Below are positions 46,853-57,036 of a stretch of DNA of 64,000 bases, one piece after another (within the stretch, counting starts at the first letter, position 1; every line of letters starts with the position of its first letter). The notes under the pieces are model-generated. The model made no database searches and was not told the origin of the DNA. It worked only from the letters and a program-made list of their open reading frames with translations. The DNA comes from Tenacibaculum sp. SZ-18. Its GTDB lineage: Bacteria; Bacteroidota; Bacteroidia; Flavobacteriales; Flavobacteriaceae. The position numbers were made by a program, and so were the translations under genes. The stretch is taken from positions 1,967,777 to 2,031,776 of the forward strand of contig NZ_CP019335.1 in assembly GCF_002813915.1 (NCBI RefSeq). The letters are read 5' to 3'.

Positions 46853-46915
46853 TCAACTCGGTGGTGAGTTAATAATGACAATAATGATAATTACGATGTT
46901 CTGAATTAAGTTCAT
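46853..46915 (-). CDS. ilv leader peptide 2 (attenuation)
   Basis: This 20-codon ORF starts MNLIQN and has the run IVIIIIVII; 11 of 20 codons are Ile, Val or Leu. It ends NSPPS then TGA. The stop region is part of the antiterminator arm that competes with the hairpin at 46799-46829. Translation stalling on scarce Ile/Val tRNA would leave that arm free and allow read-through. The ORF starts 14 bp after the first terminator hairpin. Confidence 0.85.
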   Translation of the reverse strand: MNLIQNIVIIIIVIINSPPS

Positions 46916-46928
46916 ATGTTTAAACTAA

Positions 46929-46958
46929 AAAAGGCTTCCTAAATTTAGGAAGCCTTTT
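46929..46958 (-). terminator. Attenuator terminator 1 of the ilv operon
   Basis: A 15 bp perfect inverted repeat (core AGGCTTCCTAAA/TTTAGGAAGCCT) is followed on the minus strand by TTTTTT. It lies 36 bp after leader ORF 1. The segment AGGAAG immediately after the leader 1 stop codon can pair with CTTCCT of its 5' arm, a shorter antiterminator than in attenuator 2. Confidence 0.85.
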
Positions 46959-46993
46959 GAATTTATATTTTAAAATTTACAAATACACTTCCT

Positions 46994-47059
46994 TTACCCT
47001 TGTGAAATAATATTCACAACGACAATAATAGAAATGATATTTAAAATTTGTTTTCTCAT
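46994..47059 (-). CDS. ilv leader peptide 1 (attenuation)
   Basis: This 21-codon ORF contains ILNIISIIVVVNII; 11 of 21 codons are Ile, Leu or Val. It ends SQG then TAA. It lies 60 bp after the gltD stop and is followed by the first attenuator hairpin. The composition and position match classical branched-chain leader peptides such as IlvL, although the sequence itself is unrelated. Confidence 0.85.
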   Translation of the reverse strand: MRKQILNIISIIVVVNIISQG

Positions 47060-47118
47060 TTGTTGTCACAAAGATTGCTAATTATTTTTGACATATCCTA
47101 ATCATTTTCAAAAAAATG

Positions 47119-48582
47119 TTACGCACTTAATAAATCATTGGCATCTTTAAGAGGTAAACTTGAACTTCCCATTAAATAAGCATCAACATGATGAGCAGCC
47201 TGTCTTCCTTCTGAAATTGCCCAAACAATTAACGATTGACCTCTTCTCATATCACCCGCTGTAAAAATTCCCTGAACATTCGTTTGGTAATTATGAACAC
47301 TCGCTTTAATGTTTGATTGATTATCTTGAACTAAACCTAGTTTTTGAGGTAATGTTTTCTCTGGACCAGTAAAACCTAATGCTAAGAAAACCAAATCACA
47401 AGGCCATGTTTTTTCAGTACCTTCTTTCTCGATTAATTGAGGACGTTCACCAGGAATTAACTTCCACTCTACTTCAACAGTTTTTAATGCTATAAGTTCG
47501 CCTTTCTCATTTTTGATAAACTCCTTTGTATTAATCAACCAATTACGATCACAACCTTCTTCATGAGAAGAACTTGTTTTTAGCTGAAGTGGCCAAAATG
47601 GCCATGGCGTTTTTTCACTTCGAGCTTCAGGTGGTTCAGGCATAATTTCAAAATTCGTCACCGATTTTGCACCATGACGATTTGATGTACCAATACAATC
47701 TGAACCTGTATCTCCACCTCCAATTACTATTACATTTTTGCCTTTAGCACTAATGACTTCACTTTCTAATTCAGAATTGAATAAAGCTTTTGTTTGACGC
47801 GTTAAGAAATCCATTGCTTGATGAACTCCTTTAGCATCTGAACCCGAAATTGGTAAATGTCTAGCCTGTGTAGCTCCTCCACACAAAACAGTAGCATCAA
47901 AATCTTTCAAATGTTCCACAGAGATATTTACACCAATATTTGCATTTATTTCAAAGCTAACTCCTTCCTCTTCCAATATTTTGATACGACGATCAATCAC
48001 ATCTTTTTCTAATTTGAAATTTGGAATACCATATCGTAACAATCCTCCCAATTTATCTTCTCTTTCAAAAACAGTTACAGTATGACCGGCTCTATTCAAT
48101 TGTTGGGCTGCGGCTAAACCAGCTGGCCCAGAACCAACTACAGCAACAGTTTTACCCGACCTGTAACTCGGTCGTTTGGCATTTATCCAACCTTTTTCAA
48201 AGCCTTTTTCTACTATATACTTTTCAATATTTTCAATTGCTACAGGTTCATCAATAATTCCTAGAACACAAGCTTTTTCACATGGAGCAGGACATAATCT
48301 TCCTGTAAATTCAGGGAAGTTATTTGTAGAATGTAAAATTTCTAATGCTTTTTTCCAGTCGCCTTTATGAACCATATCGTTAAAATCTGGAATAAAATTC
48401 CCCAAAGGACAACCACTGTGACAAAAAGGAATTCCACAATCCATACAACGAGAACCTTGTTTTTGCTGTTCATCGTCAGATAATGGCGCTGTAAACTCCT
48501 TATAATTTTGAATTCTATCAGCTACAGCATTATTATGTTCCTGCTTCCTTCCATATTTTTTAAATCCACCTAATTCTCCCAT
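47119..48582 (-). CDS. gltD: Glutamate synthase small subunit
   Basis: This 487-residue FAD/NADPH subunit supplies electrons to GltB. N-terminal Fe-S cysteines occur in SRCMDCGIPFCHSGCPLGN and RLCPAPCEKACVLG. Two Rossmann motifs follow: VGSGPAGLAAAQQLNRAGH for FAD and VIGGGDTGSDCIGT for NADPH. Length and order match GltD. It follows gltB by 4 bp. No terminator is visible between its stop and the first ilv leader ORF. Confidence 0.97.
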   Translation of the reverse strand: MGELGGFKKYGRKQEHNNAVADRIQNYKEFTAPLSDDEQQKQGSRCMDCGIPFCHSGCPLGNFIPDFNDMVHKGDWKKALEILHSTNNFPEFTGRLCPAPCEKACVLGIIDEPVAIENIEKYIVEKGFEKGWINAKRPSYRSGKTVAVVGSGPAGLAAAQQLNRAGHTVTVFEREDKLGGLLRYGIPNFKLEKDVIDRRIKILEEEGVSFEINANIGVNISVEHLKDFDATVLCGGATQARHLPISGSDAKGVHQAMDFLTRQTKALFNSELESEVISAKGKNVIVIGGGDTGSDCIGTSNRHGAKSVTNFEIMPEPPEARSEKTPWPFWPLQLKTSSSHEEGCDRNWLINTKEFIKNEKGELIALKTVEVEWKLIPGERPQLIEKEGTEKTWPCDLVFLALGFTGPEKTLPQKLGLVQDNQSNIKASVHNYQTNVQGIFTAGDMRRGQSLIVWAISEGRQAAHHVDAYLMGSSSLPLKDANDLLSA

Positions 48583-48586
48583 AATA

Positions 48587-51500
48587 TTATGCTGTAATTT
48601 TCATTAATTCTTCTTTTGCTATTCTTTCTAAAGCCAATTTATAATCCGTTGGATATACTTTAATAAAATCCATTTTATTTACTTCCCAATCTGATAAAAT
48701 TGTTGCTCCTAAATCGCTTTCTGTGTAATTAACATGTTTTGAAATAAGCCCTTTTAAATCATGCTGATCTTCCGTTTCTAAGTGCACTAACTCGACCATT
48801 TCTAGATTACACAATTCATTTCTAAATTGATGAGACGGATCATATACATAAGCTATTCCTCCACTCATTCCTGCAGCAAAATTTCTTCCTGTTTTTCCAA
48901 GTACAACCACTTTACCTCCAGTCATATACTCACAACCATGATCTCCAATACCTTCTACGACAGCAGTAATTCCTGAATTACGTACACAAAAACGTTCACC
49001 TGCAATACCATTTACGTAGGCTTCACCATTTGCTGCACCGTAAAAACAAACATTTCCTACGATAATATTATCTTTCGCCATAAAATCTGCTTCTTTTGGT
49101 TTTTTTACCACAATTTTAGCTCCCGACAACCCTTTTCCGAGATAATCGTTGGTTTCACCATCAACAATCATTGTTAAACCTTTAGTAGCGAAAGCACCAA
49201 AACTTTGTCCAGCAGATCCTTTAAATTGCAATGTTAGCGTGTCTTCAGGCAACCCTTCATCACCATGAAGTTTCGATATTTCGTTACTAATTAAAGCTCC
49301 TACTGAACGGTTTGTATTTTGAATTTCATAAAAAAACTCAGACTTAATTTTGTTCTTGATTGCTCCTTTAGCATCATCCACAATTTTAAAGTCTAACACT
49401 TTTTCTAAATTATGATCTTGTTTTTCCGTATTGAACAAAATTGGATCTGATTCAGTTTTCGGTTTATGTAAAATTGCTGATAAATCAACACCTTTTGCTT
49501 TGTAGTGATTTATTGCTTTATTGACATTTAACTTTTCAACTTGACCAACCATTTCTTTCACAGATCTAAACCCTAATGACGCCATGATTTGTCGAACTTC
49601 TTCAGCAACGAAATACATAAAATTGATAACGTGTTCTGGCGTTCCTTTAAAGTTCTTTCTTAAGTCTGGATCTTGAGTTGCAATACCGACAGGACAAGTA
49701 TTTAAATGACACTGACGCATCATTACACATCCTGAGGCGACTAGTGGTGCTGTTGCAAAACCAAACTCCTCGGCTCCCAACAAACAAGCAATCGCTACAT
49801 CACGACCAGTTTTTAATTGTCCGTCACATTCTAAAACAACTCTACCTCTTAAATTGTTCATTACTAAAGTTTGCTGAGCTTCAGCAATACCTAATTCCCA
49901 AGGTAATCCTGCATGTCTTAAAGAAGTTAACGGTGATGCTCCTGTTCCTCCATCAAAACCAGAAACTAAAATTACATCAGCTTTTGCTTTTGCGACTCCA
50001 GCAGCAATGGTTCCAACACCAACTTTTGAAACTAGTTTCACATTAATTCTAGCTTCTCTATTCGCATTTTTTAAATCATAAATTAATTGCGCTAAATCTT
50101 CAATAGAATAAATATCATGATGCGGTGGTGGTGAAATTAATCCAACATAAGGTGTGGAATTTCTAACTTCCGCAATCCATGGCAATACCTTTTTACCTGG
50201 AAGCTGACCACCTTCACCAGGCTTTGCGCCTTGAGCCATTTTTATTTGAATTTCCTTTGCATTTGTCAGATAGTTGCTCGTAACTCCGAATCTACCTGAC
50301 GCAACTTGTTTAATAGCACTATTTTTTGAATCTCCATTTGATAGTTTTTTGAATCTAGCTTTATTTTCACCGCCTTCGCCAGAATTAGATTTCCCGCCGA
50401 TTCTATTCATTGCTATAGCTAAGTTTTCGTGAGCTTCTTGACTAATTGATCCATAAGACATTGCTCCTGTTTTAAAACGCTTAACAATTTCAGTCCATGG
50501 CTCTACTTCCTCAATTGAAATTGGATCGAGATTCACAAAGTCAAACAAGCCTCTAATAGTCATTAATTCTTCAGACTGTTTATTAATTTTATCTGCATAA
50601 ATTTTGTAACTGTCTTTACTTTTGGAACGAACTGCTTGCTGTAATTTAGAAACGGTGGTTGGATTAAACATATGTGGTTCTCCATTTCTTCTCCAACGAT
50701 AATCTCCTCCAACTTCTAAGTTTAAAACGGAGTCTATATTTTTATCTCTAAATGATTCTGTGCAGCGTTTATAAATATCTTTTTGAAGAACGTATAATCC
50801 AATTCCTCCAATACGAGATGGTGTTCCTGGAAAATACTTATCAGTAAATGTCTTTTTAAGACCTAAAATTTCAAAAATTTGAGAAGCTCTGTATGAATGC
50901 AGCGTAGAAATTCCAATCTTATTCATAATTTTTAACAAACCTTTTCCGATTGCTTTATTGAAATTTTTTACTGCTTTTTCAACCTCAACATCTTTAATAA
51001 CTCCACTATTGACCTGTTTTGCAATGATTTCATTCACCATATAAGGATTTATCGCGCTTGCTCCATAACCAAATAATGTTGCAAAATGATGTGGTTCTCG
51101 TGGTTCGGCACTTTCTATGATAATTCCAATTTTAGATCGAGTCTTCTTTCTGTACATGGAATTATGTAAGTATGAACAAGCCAATAAAGCTGGAATAGGA
51201 GCCCACTCTTTATTCACACCTCTATCTGATAAAATAATCACATTTACACCTTCATCTTCGACTGCAACTGTTGCTTTATATAATATTCCTTCTAATTCAT
51301 TTTCAATACCATTTACACCTTTTTCCAAAGGAAACAACATCGGAATTGTTACGGCTTTAAAATCATCATGTTCTAGGTTTTTAATCTTATCCAAATCTTC
51401 GTTAGAAATTACAGGATTTTGGATTCTTAGTTTCTTGGCTTGTTCAGGAATAATATCAAAAATATTTCTATCCGAACCAATGGCTAAACTAATGTCTGTA

Positions 51501-53095
51501 ATAATCTCTTCTCGAATTCCATCTAAAGGAGGATTTGTTACTTGAGCAAATAATTGCTTAAAATAATTATACAGTAGTTGTGGTTTATTGGACAAAACAG
51601 CTAACGGTGTATCTGTTCCCATTGAACCAATTCCCTCCTTTCCATTTACTGCCATTGGAGCAATAATATGATCTATTTCTTCAATTGTATAACCAAATAA
51701 TCTTAAGCGTGTATCATAATCCGTTTTTTCCTCAATAATCTCATTCTGAGTATAAGGAATATCTGCTAACGGAAGCGTATGATCTTTAACCCATTTTTTG
51801 TAAGGATTCTTGGAAACAATATCTCGTTTGATTTCCTCATCTTCAATAATTCGACCAGCAGTCATATCTACCAGAAACATTTTCCCTGGTTCTAGACGAC
51901 CATGTTTTAGTACATTTTCTGGCTTAATATTTAATACTCCAATTTCAGATGACATCACCACGTTTCCTTTTTTGGTAACCGTATATCTTGAAGGACGTAA
52001 TCCATTTCTATCTAGAACTGCACCAATAAAATTACCATCGGTAAAAGGTACTGAAGCAGGACCATCCCAGGGTTCCATAATACACGAATTGTACTCATAA
52101 AAAGCTTTTTTATCTTCGTCCATAGTTTCATCTCTTTCCCAAGCTTCTGGAACTAACATCATCATTACTTCTGGTAAGGACCTTCCTGTCATTAACAACA
52201 ATTCTACCGCCATATCCATAGAAGCAGAATCTGACTTTCCTCTGGTAATAATTGGATATAGTTTTTCAATATCTTTTCCAAACAAATCAGACTTCATTAA
52301 TTCCTCACGAGCCATCATTCTCTTTATATTACCTTTCAATGTATTAATTTCACCATTGTGACACATGAATCTGAATGGTTGAGCTAAGTCCCATGACGGA
52401 AAAGTATTGGTTGAGAAACGTTGATGTACTAAAGCTAAACGAGTAACTAAATCCGGTTGTTTTAAATCTGTATAAAACCTACCAATATCCTCTGGCATTA
52501 ATAAACCTTTGTATATTAGAGTTGTTGTAGATAAACTAGATAAATAGAAATAGTTACATTCTGATATTTTAGAATTTGTAATTGTATGTTCACTAATCTT
52601 CCTAGCAGCAAACAATCTTGCATTAAACTGTAAATCTGTTAATTCCTCTTCTCCTTTAGCTACAAAAATTTGCTTTATTTTAGGCTGAGATTTAGCTGCA
52701 ATTGCACCTAAATTTGATGTATCGACTGGAACATCTCTCCAGCCTAGAACATACAAACCTTGGTTTTTGAACTCCTCTTCCAGTACTTTTTCACAAAAAC
52801 TACTTTGATTGAATTTTTTAGGTAAGAAAACTTGCCCAACAGCATACTCTTTAACTTCAGGTAAATTAAAATCACATATTCGTTTGAAAAATTCATGTGG
52901 AATATCAATTAAAATACCAGCTCCATCACCAGTTCTTCCATCAGAACTTACTGCTCCTCTATGCTCTAATTTTATTAAAATTTCAAGAGCATCATGAATG
53001 ATTTCATTGGATTTCTCACCTTTTAGGTTACAAATAAATCCAGCACCACAATTATCTCTTTCAAACTCACTTAAGTATAATCCTTGATTCTCCAT
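48587..53095 (-). CDS. gltB: Glutamate synthase large subunit
   Basis: This ~1502-residue enzyme makes two glutamates from glutamine and 2-oxoglutarate. The class II amidotransferase domain is N-terminal; the nucleophile is C16 in ERDNCGAGF, exposed after removal of a short propeptide. The FMN/Fe-S synthase domain has a [20 protein letters not shown] segment and the cluster motif [18 protein letters not shown]. The C-terminal beta-helix includes [20 protein letters not shown]. The ATG at 53095 is preferred because it gives the usual short propeptide. An upstream in-frame GTG at 53116 would add 7 residues. Confidence 0.97.
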   Translation of the reverse strand: MENQGLYLSEFERDNCGAGFICNLKGEKSNEIIHDALEILIKLEHRGAVSSDGRTGDGAGILIDIPHEFFKRICDFNLPEVKEYAVGQVFLPKKFNQSSFCEKVLEEEFKNQGLYVLGWRDVPVDTSNLGAIAAKSQPKIKQIFVAKGEEELTDLQFNARLFAARKISEHTITNSKISECNYFYLSSLSTTTLIYKGLLMPEDIGRFYTDLKQPDLVTRLALVHQRFSTNTFPSWDLAQPFRFMCHNGEINTLKGNIKRMMAREELMKSDLFGKDIEKLYPIITRGKSDSASMDMAVELLLMTGRSLPEVMMMLVPEAWERDETMDEDKKAFYEYNSCIMEPWDGPASVPFTDGNFIGAVLDRNGLRPSRYTVTKKGNVVMSSEIGVLNIKPENVLKHGRLEPGKMFLVDMTAGRIIEDEEIKRDIVSKNPYKKWVKDHTLPLADIPYTQNEIIEEKTDYDTRLRLFGYTIEEIDHIIAPMAVNGKEGIGSMGTDTPLAVLSNKPQLLYNYFKQLFAQVTNPPLDGIREEIITDISLAIGSDRNIFDIIPEQAKKLRIQNPVISNEDLDKIKNLEHDDFKAVTIPMLFPLEKGVNGIENELEGILYKATVAVEDEGVNVIILSDRGVNKEWAPIPALLACSYLHNSMYRKKTRSKIGIIIESAEPREPHHFATLFGYGASAINPYMVNEIIAKQVNSGVIKDVEVEKAVKNFNKAIGKGLLKIMNKIGISTLHSYRASQIFEILGLKKTFTDKYFPGTPSRIGGIGLYVLQKDIYKRCTESFRDKNIDSVLNLEVGGDYRWRRNGEPHMFNPTTVSKLQQAVRSKSKDSYKIYADKINKQSEELMTIRGLFDFVNLDPISIEEVEPWTEIVKRFKTGAMSYGSISQEAHENLAIAMNRIGGKSNSGEGGENKARFKKLSNGDSKNSAIKQVASGRFGVTSNYLTNAKEIQIKMAQGAKPGEGGQLPGKKVLPWIAEVRNSTPYVGLISPPPHHDIYSIEDLAQLIYDLKNANREARINVKLVSKVGVGTIAAGVAKAKADVILVSGFDGGTGASPLTSLRHAGLPWELGIAEAQQTLVMNNLRGRVVLECDGQLKTGRDVAIACLLGAEEFGFATAPLVASGCVMMRQCHLNTCPVGIATQDPDLRKNFKGTPEHVINFMYFVAEEVRQIMASLGFRSVKEMVGQVEKLNVNKAINHYKAKGVDLSAILHKPKTESDPILFNTEKQDHNLEKVLDFKIVDDAKGAIKNKIKSEFFYEIQNTNRSVGALISNEISKLHGDEGLPEDTLTLQFKGSAGQSFGAFATKGLTMIVDGETNDYLGKGLSGAKIVVKKPKEADFMAKDNIIVGNVCFYGAANGEAYVNGIAGERFCVRNSGITAVVEGIGDHGCEYMTGGKVVVLGKTGRNFAAGMSGGIAYVYDPSHQFRNELCNLEMVELVHLETEDQHDLKGLISKHVNYTESDLGATILSDWEVNKMDFIKVYPTDYKLALERIAKEELMKITA

Positions 53096-53270
53096 AATTA
53101 TATTTTTAAAAAACACTCAAAATCAAAGTATTGAGTAAAATCATTCCTTTTAAAATTGTAAAAAGTATTGTATTACATTTTACAATCAGTGAAGTAAGAC
53201 GTAAAATGTTATTAAAATCACGAAAGCTTCCAAAAGAAACTCTTAACATTAATTAGAATTAGATAAAGTA

Positions 53271-54509
53271 CTAGTGTTCGTTTAATCTAAAATCGGCATA
53301 AGCCGCCATCCCATGTTCATGAGTATCCAATCCTTCTATCTCCTCCTTTTCAGATACTCTTATACCCATAGTTTTCTTGAGTGTAAATATTATAATGAAT
53401 GCTGTTGATACACAGAAAACAGCATACGTTCCTACTCCTATTAATTGACTTAGAAACTGCTCTCCACTAGCTAAATTTCCAAAAATACCAACCGCTAAAG
53501 TTCCCCAGATTCCACATACTAAGTGAACTGCAATAGCTCCAACTGGATCGTCTAACTTAAACTTATCAACAAAATTTACTGCTAAAACAATAAGGACACC
53601 ACCAATACTTCCTATAATAATCGCATCCATAGGTCCCATTACATCTGCTCCCGCAGTTATTGCTACTAAGCCACCTAAAATCCCATTCAGGAACATTGTT
53701 AAGTCTAAATTTTTATACATAATGGTTGAAACAATGGCTGAAAAAACACCTCCAGCAGCAGCTGCTAAACATGTTGTTACCAATGTAAGAGATGTTCCTG
53801 CTGGATCAGCCGATAATACTGAACCTCCATTAAATCCGAACCATCCCAACCAAAGAATCAAAACACCTGCTGTTGCTAAAGGAATATTGTGTCCTGGAAT
53901 CGCTTGTGGCTTTCCATTTCTGAATTTTCCAATTCTTGGACCTAATAACCAAACTGCTACCAAAGCAGCCCAACCACCAACAGAATGAACTAGTGTTGAT
54001 CCTGCAAAATCATAAAAAGGTGTTTCCATTTTATGTAGAAATCCTTCTCCCCATTTCCATGAACCTGCTATTGGATATACAAAACCAACATAAAAAACAG
54101 TAAAAACCATAAATGGTAATATTTTGATTCTCTCTGCCACAGCTCCCGAAACTATTGTTGCTGCAGTTGCTGCGAACATTCCTTGAAATAGAAAATCTGT
54201 CCAATACGTGTAGCCAGAATTGTAAGACAAATCTAAAGCATCATTAACCATTGGTGCCTCTAATCCAAACCCTGCAAATGCAAAAATTCCTACTGTATCA
54301 TCTGCAAAACCAGGATACATTAAATTAAATCCAAATGCGGCATACATTAATAAACCACTGGTAATGATAAAAATATTTTTGAAAAGAATATTTAATGTAT
54401 TCTTCTGTCTAGTTAAACCAATCTCTAGAAAAGCAAAACCTAAATGCATAAAAAACACTAAGGCTGTACAAATCATCATCCAAACGTTATTTGTTGTTAA
54501 TTGTTCCAT
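53271..54509 (-). CDS. amtB: Ammonium transporter AmtB
   Basis: This 412-residue protein has 11 predicted membrane helices. Signature segments are YDFAGSTLVHSVGGWAALVA, which carries the first pore histidine, and AVHLVCGIWGTLAVGIFG, which carries the second. It imports ammonium across the inner membrane. It follows glnK by 11 bp, the classical glnK-amtB pair in which the P-II protein blocks the pore at high nitrogen. The ~155 bp spacer to gltB suggests that gltBD has its own promoter. Confidence 0.96.
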   Translation of the reverse strand: MEQLTTNNVWMMICTALVFFMHLGFAFLEIGLTRQKNTLNILFKNIFIITSGLLMYAAFGFNLMYPGFADDTVGIFAFAGFGLEAPMVNDALDLSYNSGYTYWTDFLFQGMFAATAATIVSGAVAERIKILPFMVFTVFYVGFVYPIAGSWKWGEGFLHKMETPFYDFAGSTLVHSVGGWAALVAVWLLGPRIGKFRNGKPQAIPGHNIPLATAGVLILWLGWFGFNGGSVLSADPAGTSLTLVTTCLAAAAGGVFSAIVSTIMYKNLDLTMFLNGILGGLVAITAGADVMGPMDAIIIGSIGGVLIVLAVNFVDKFKLDDPVGAIAVHLVCGIWGTLAVGIFGNLASGEQFLSQLIGVGTYAVFCVSTAFIIIFTLKKTMGIRVSEKEEIEGLDTHEHGMAAYADFRLNEH

Positions 54510-54520
54510 AGTATTACAAA

Positions 54521-54859
54521 TTAATTAAGTGTACTTCCTCCTTCTTCTCCTGTCCTGATTCTATATGCAGTTTTGATATCACTTACAAATATCTTCCCAT
54601 CTCCAACTTTTCCAGTAGAAGCGGCTTTGAGTATTGTTTTAATTGTGATTTCTTCAAAATCGTCATTCACTACAATTGATAAATATCTTCTTTGAATATC
54701 GCTTGTACTATACGAAACCCCTCTGTATACATGACCTTTTTTCTCGTTACCTAAACCAGTAACATCCCAGTAGGAAAAAAAATTAACTCCGACTTCATGT
54801 AGTGCCTCTTTTACTTCTAGAAATTTTGACTTTCTAATAATTGCTTCTATTTTTTTCAT
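54521..54859 (-). CDS. glnK: P-II nitrogen regulatory protein
   Basis: This 112-residue protein starts MKKIEAIIRKSKF and has the C-terminal P-II signature TGKVGDGKIFV. The T-loop reads YRGVSYSTSDIQRR. Y50 aligns with the uridylylated Tyr51 of enteric P-II, but the flanking residues differ from the canonical EYxxDFLPK. It should sense 2-oxoglutarate and ATP/ADP and gate the AmtB encoded downstream. Whether Y50 is modified here is unknown. Confidence 0.94.
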   Translation of the reverse strand: MKKIEAIIRKSKFLEVKEALHEVGVNFFSYWDVTGLGNEKKGHVYRGVSYSTSDIQRRYLSIVVNDDFEEITIKTILKAASTGKVGDGKIFVSDIKTAYRIRTGEEGGSTLN

Positions 54860-54884
54860 TGTAATTGTTAATTTGTAAGTGAAA

Positions 54885-54897
54885 TTTCATGATGAAA
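54885..54897. promoter_or_regulatory. Palindrome upstream of glnK, possible operator
   Basis: TTTCATGATGAAA is a perfect 13 bp palindrome about 25 bp upstream of the glnK start. It could be a regulator site for nitrogen control. No sigma-54 type -24/-12 element was seen. The rest of 54860-55278 is AT-rich without a supportable gene. Confidence 0.3.
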
Positions 54898-55278
54898 CAT
54901 TTTTGAAAAACCTTGCATGATTTTAGTGATTTTATTCTGAAACATACTGCTTACATGTCTTCCAAATTTATAGGCTAAAAAGGAAAAATCAAAAACTAAC
55001 ACCTTGTAAAACAAACGAAAACGTTGTAAAAAAAAAGTAGCGAGTTAAAAAAAACCATCAAAAAATCGTAATATGATAAATTGATATAAAATATTGATAT
55101 TGTAATTAGAAAATACTCAATTTCAAACTTTGAAATTAGGAATTGAATAAAAATGCTTATTTTTCAAAAAAATTACTTTTTTAACAAATTTTATTAATTA
55201 TAATAATTCTAAATAAAGTTTTTATTAATATTTATTTAATTTTTAGTCGTTTTTATTAAATATTTGTTAATTGTAAAA

Positions 55279-55308
55279 CAAAAAAAAGTGCTCTTAAGGA
55301 GCACTTTT
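55279..55308 (-). terminator. Terminator of the leu operon
   Basis: The arms AAAAGTGCTC (55284-55293) and GAGCACTTTT (55299-55308) are followed by a T run on the minus strand. The hairpin is 20 bp beyond the leuB stop. Confidence 0.88.
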
Positions 55309-55327
55309 CATTCGAATACAAAAACAA

Positions 55328-56443
55328 CTAAATTATTGTACTCTGTCCCATATGGACATTTTTAAAGTTTATATTACTATCTTCTTGATGATGGATGTAA
55401 TCAACAATAAAATCACCCACTTTAGAAGTACTGAAACTATTTTCTCTATTAATATCTTGAGTCGTAATACCTAATTCCAAGGATTTTTGAACGGCGTTTT
55501 CTATGACCAAAGCTTCACTATGTAACCCCAGATGTTTTAAAAGCATTGCAGCAGATAAAATTGAAGCCAATGGATTTGCTATATCTTTTCCTTTTGCTTG
55601 GGGATAAGATCCATGAATTGGTTCGAAGAGCGCATTTTTATCGCCAACAGATGCTGAAGCCAATAAACCAATGGAACCACCAATTACACTTGCTTCATCT
55701 GATAAAATATCTCCGAATAAGTTTTCAGTAAGAATTACATCGAACTGTTTAGGATTAAGTATTAACTGCATTGCAGCATTATCAACAAACATATTACTCA
55801 GCTCAACATCTTTATATTGTTCAGCAAGTTTGGTAATTGTTTTTCTCCATAATCTAGAAGTTTCTAAAACATTTGCTTTATCAACTAAAGTTAGTTTTTT
55901 CCTTCTGCTTTGAGCAGCTTTAAACGCTAAATGCCCCATCCTTTCAATTTCTTTTACGGAATAAGAACAACCATCAAATGCGATTTGTCCATCATCACTT
56001 ATTTCTTTAATACCGAAATAAATTCCACCTGTTAACTCTCGATAAATTGTAATATCTGTATTCTTAATAATATCTTCTTTTAAAGGAGAGTTTTTCAATA
56101 AGGAATCATAAGCGGTAACTGGGCGAACATTACAGAAAAGACCTAATTCTTTACGTAGCTTTAATAATCCTTGTTCGGGACGAACTTTTGCTGTTGGATC
56201 ATTATCATATTTTGGATCTCCAATAGCACCAAACAAGATTGCATCACTTTTTTTACAAGAAACTAGTGTTTCATTTGGTAAAGGATTTCCTGTTTCGTCA
56301 ATAGCACAGGCTCCCATTAAAACCTTTTCATATTTAAACGTATGATCGTATACTTCGGAAATTGCTTCTAATACTTTTATAGATTGTTCTGTTACTTCAG
56401 GACCAATTCCATCTCCAGGGATTACAGTTATATTAAATTTCAT
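55328..56443 (-). CDS. leuB: 3-isopropylmalate dehydrogenase
   Basis: This 371-residue NAD-dependent oxidative decarboxylase acts in leucine synthesis. It shows the N-terminal VIPGDGIGPEVTEQ, the substrate region ELTGGIYFG and the family signature in NLFGDILSDEASVIGGSIGL. It is the last gene of leuACDB, 8 bp after leuD, and is followed by a terminator. Confidence 0.96.
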   Translation of the reverse strand: MKFNITVIPGDGIGPEVTEQSIKVLEAISEVYDHTFKYEKVLMGACAIDETGNPLPNETLVSCKKSDAILFGAIGDPKYDNDPTAKVRPEQGLLKLRKELGLFCNVRPVTAYDSLLKNSPLKEDIIKNTDITIYRELTGGIYFGIKEISDDGQIAFDGCSYSVKEIERMGHLAFKAAQSRRKKLTLVDKANVLETSRLWRKTITKLAEQYKDVELSNMFVDNAAMQLILNPKQFDVILTENLFGDILSDEASVIGGSIGLLASASVGDKNALFEPIHGSYPQAKGKDIANPLASILSAAMLLKHLGLHSEALVIENAVQKSLELGITTQDINRENSFSTSKVGDFIVDYIHHQEDSNINFKNVHMGQSTII

Positions 56444-56451
56444 AATTAATT

Positions 56452-57036
56452 TTATAAAGAGGCTTCGTACTTTTTAATTTTTTCTTTTTTGCTTAATAGA
56501 AAGTCGATATCATCATAACCATTCAACAAGCATAATTTTTTATATGGGTCAATGTCAAACTTTTCTGAACAATGACTTCCTTGGACTCTAATTTCTTGAT
56601 TTTCGAGACAAATTTCAATTGCAGTATGAGGATTTTCCTCAACTTCTTTTAATAAAAAGTTTACATATTTCTCTGAAACTTGAACAGGTAACAAACCATT
56701 ATTTAAAGCATTCCCTTTAAAGATATCCGCAAAAAAACTACTAATTACAACTTTAAAGCCATAACCGACTAACGCCCAAGCAGCGTGTTCTCTACTAGAA
56801 CCACAACCAAAGTTATCTCCTGCAATAAGAATTTTTCCTTTGTATTCCGGGTGATTTAAAACAAACTTATGATTTACGGAACCATCTTTTTTAAATCTCC
56901 AATCTCTAAATAAATTATCTCCAAAACCTTTTTTATCTGTTGCTTTTAAAAATCGAGCTGGTATAATTTGGTCTGTATCAACATTTGAAATAGATAACGG
57001 AATTGCCGTATCAATTAATCTTACAAACTTTTCCAT
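56452..57036 (-). CDS. leuD: 3-isopropylmalate dehydratase small subunit
   Basis: This 194-residue swivelling domain partners LeuC. It has [12 protein letters not shown] near 20 and the conserved [17 protein letters not shown] near 73. Its start shares one base with the leuC stop (TAATG), giving coupled translation of the two subunits. Confidence 0.96.
   Translation of the reverse strand: MEKFVRLIDTAIPLSISNVDTDQIIPARFLKATDKKGFGDNLFRDWRFKKDGSVNHKFVLNHPEYKGKILIAGDNFGCGSSREHAAWALVGYGFKVVISSFFADIFKGNALNNGLLPVQVSEKYVNFLLKEVEENPHTAIEICLENQEIRVQGSHCSEKFDIDPYKKLCLLNGYDDIDFLLSKKEKIKKYEASL

Noticed and set aside
46799..47059. T-box riboswitch before ilvE
   Set aside because: No T-box antiterminator bulge sequence was seen, and the two translated Ile/Val-rich ORFs explain the hairpins better.
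53096..53116. Longer gltB start at 53116
   Set aside because: The codon there is GTG; the ATG at 53095 gives the expected short propeptide before the catalytic cysteine.
53106..53249. 47-codon minus-strand ORF before gltB
   Set aside because: It has many Leu/Ile codons, but no terminator hairpin follows it and it ends only 11 bp before the gltB start, so a leader-attenuator role is not supported.
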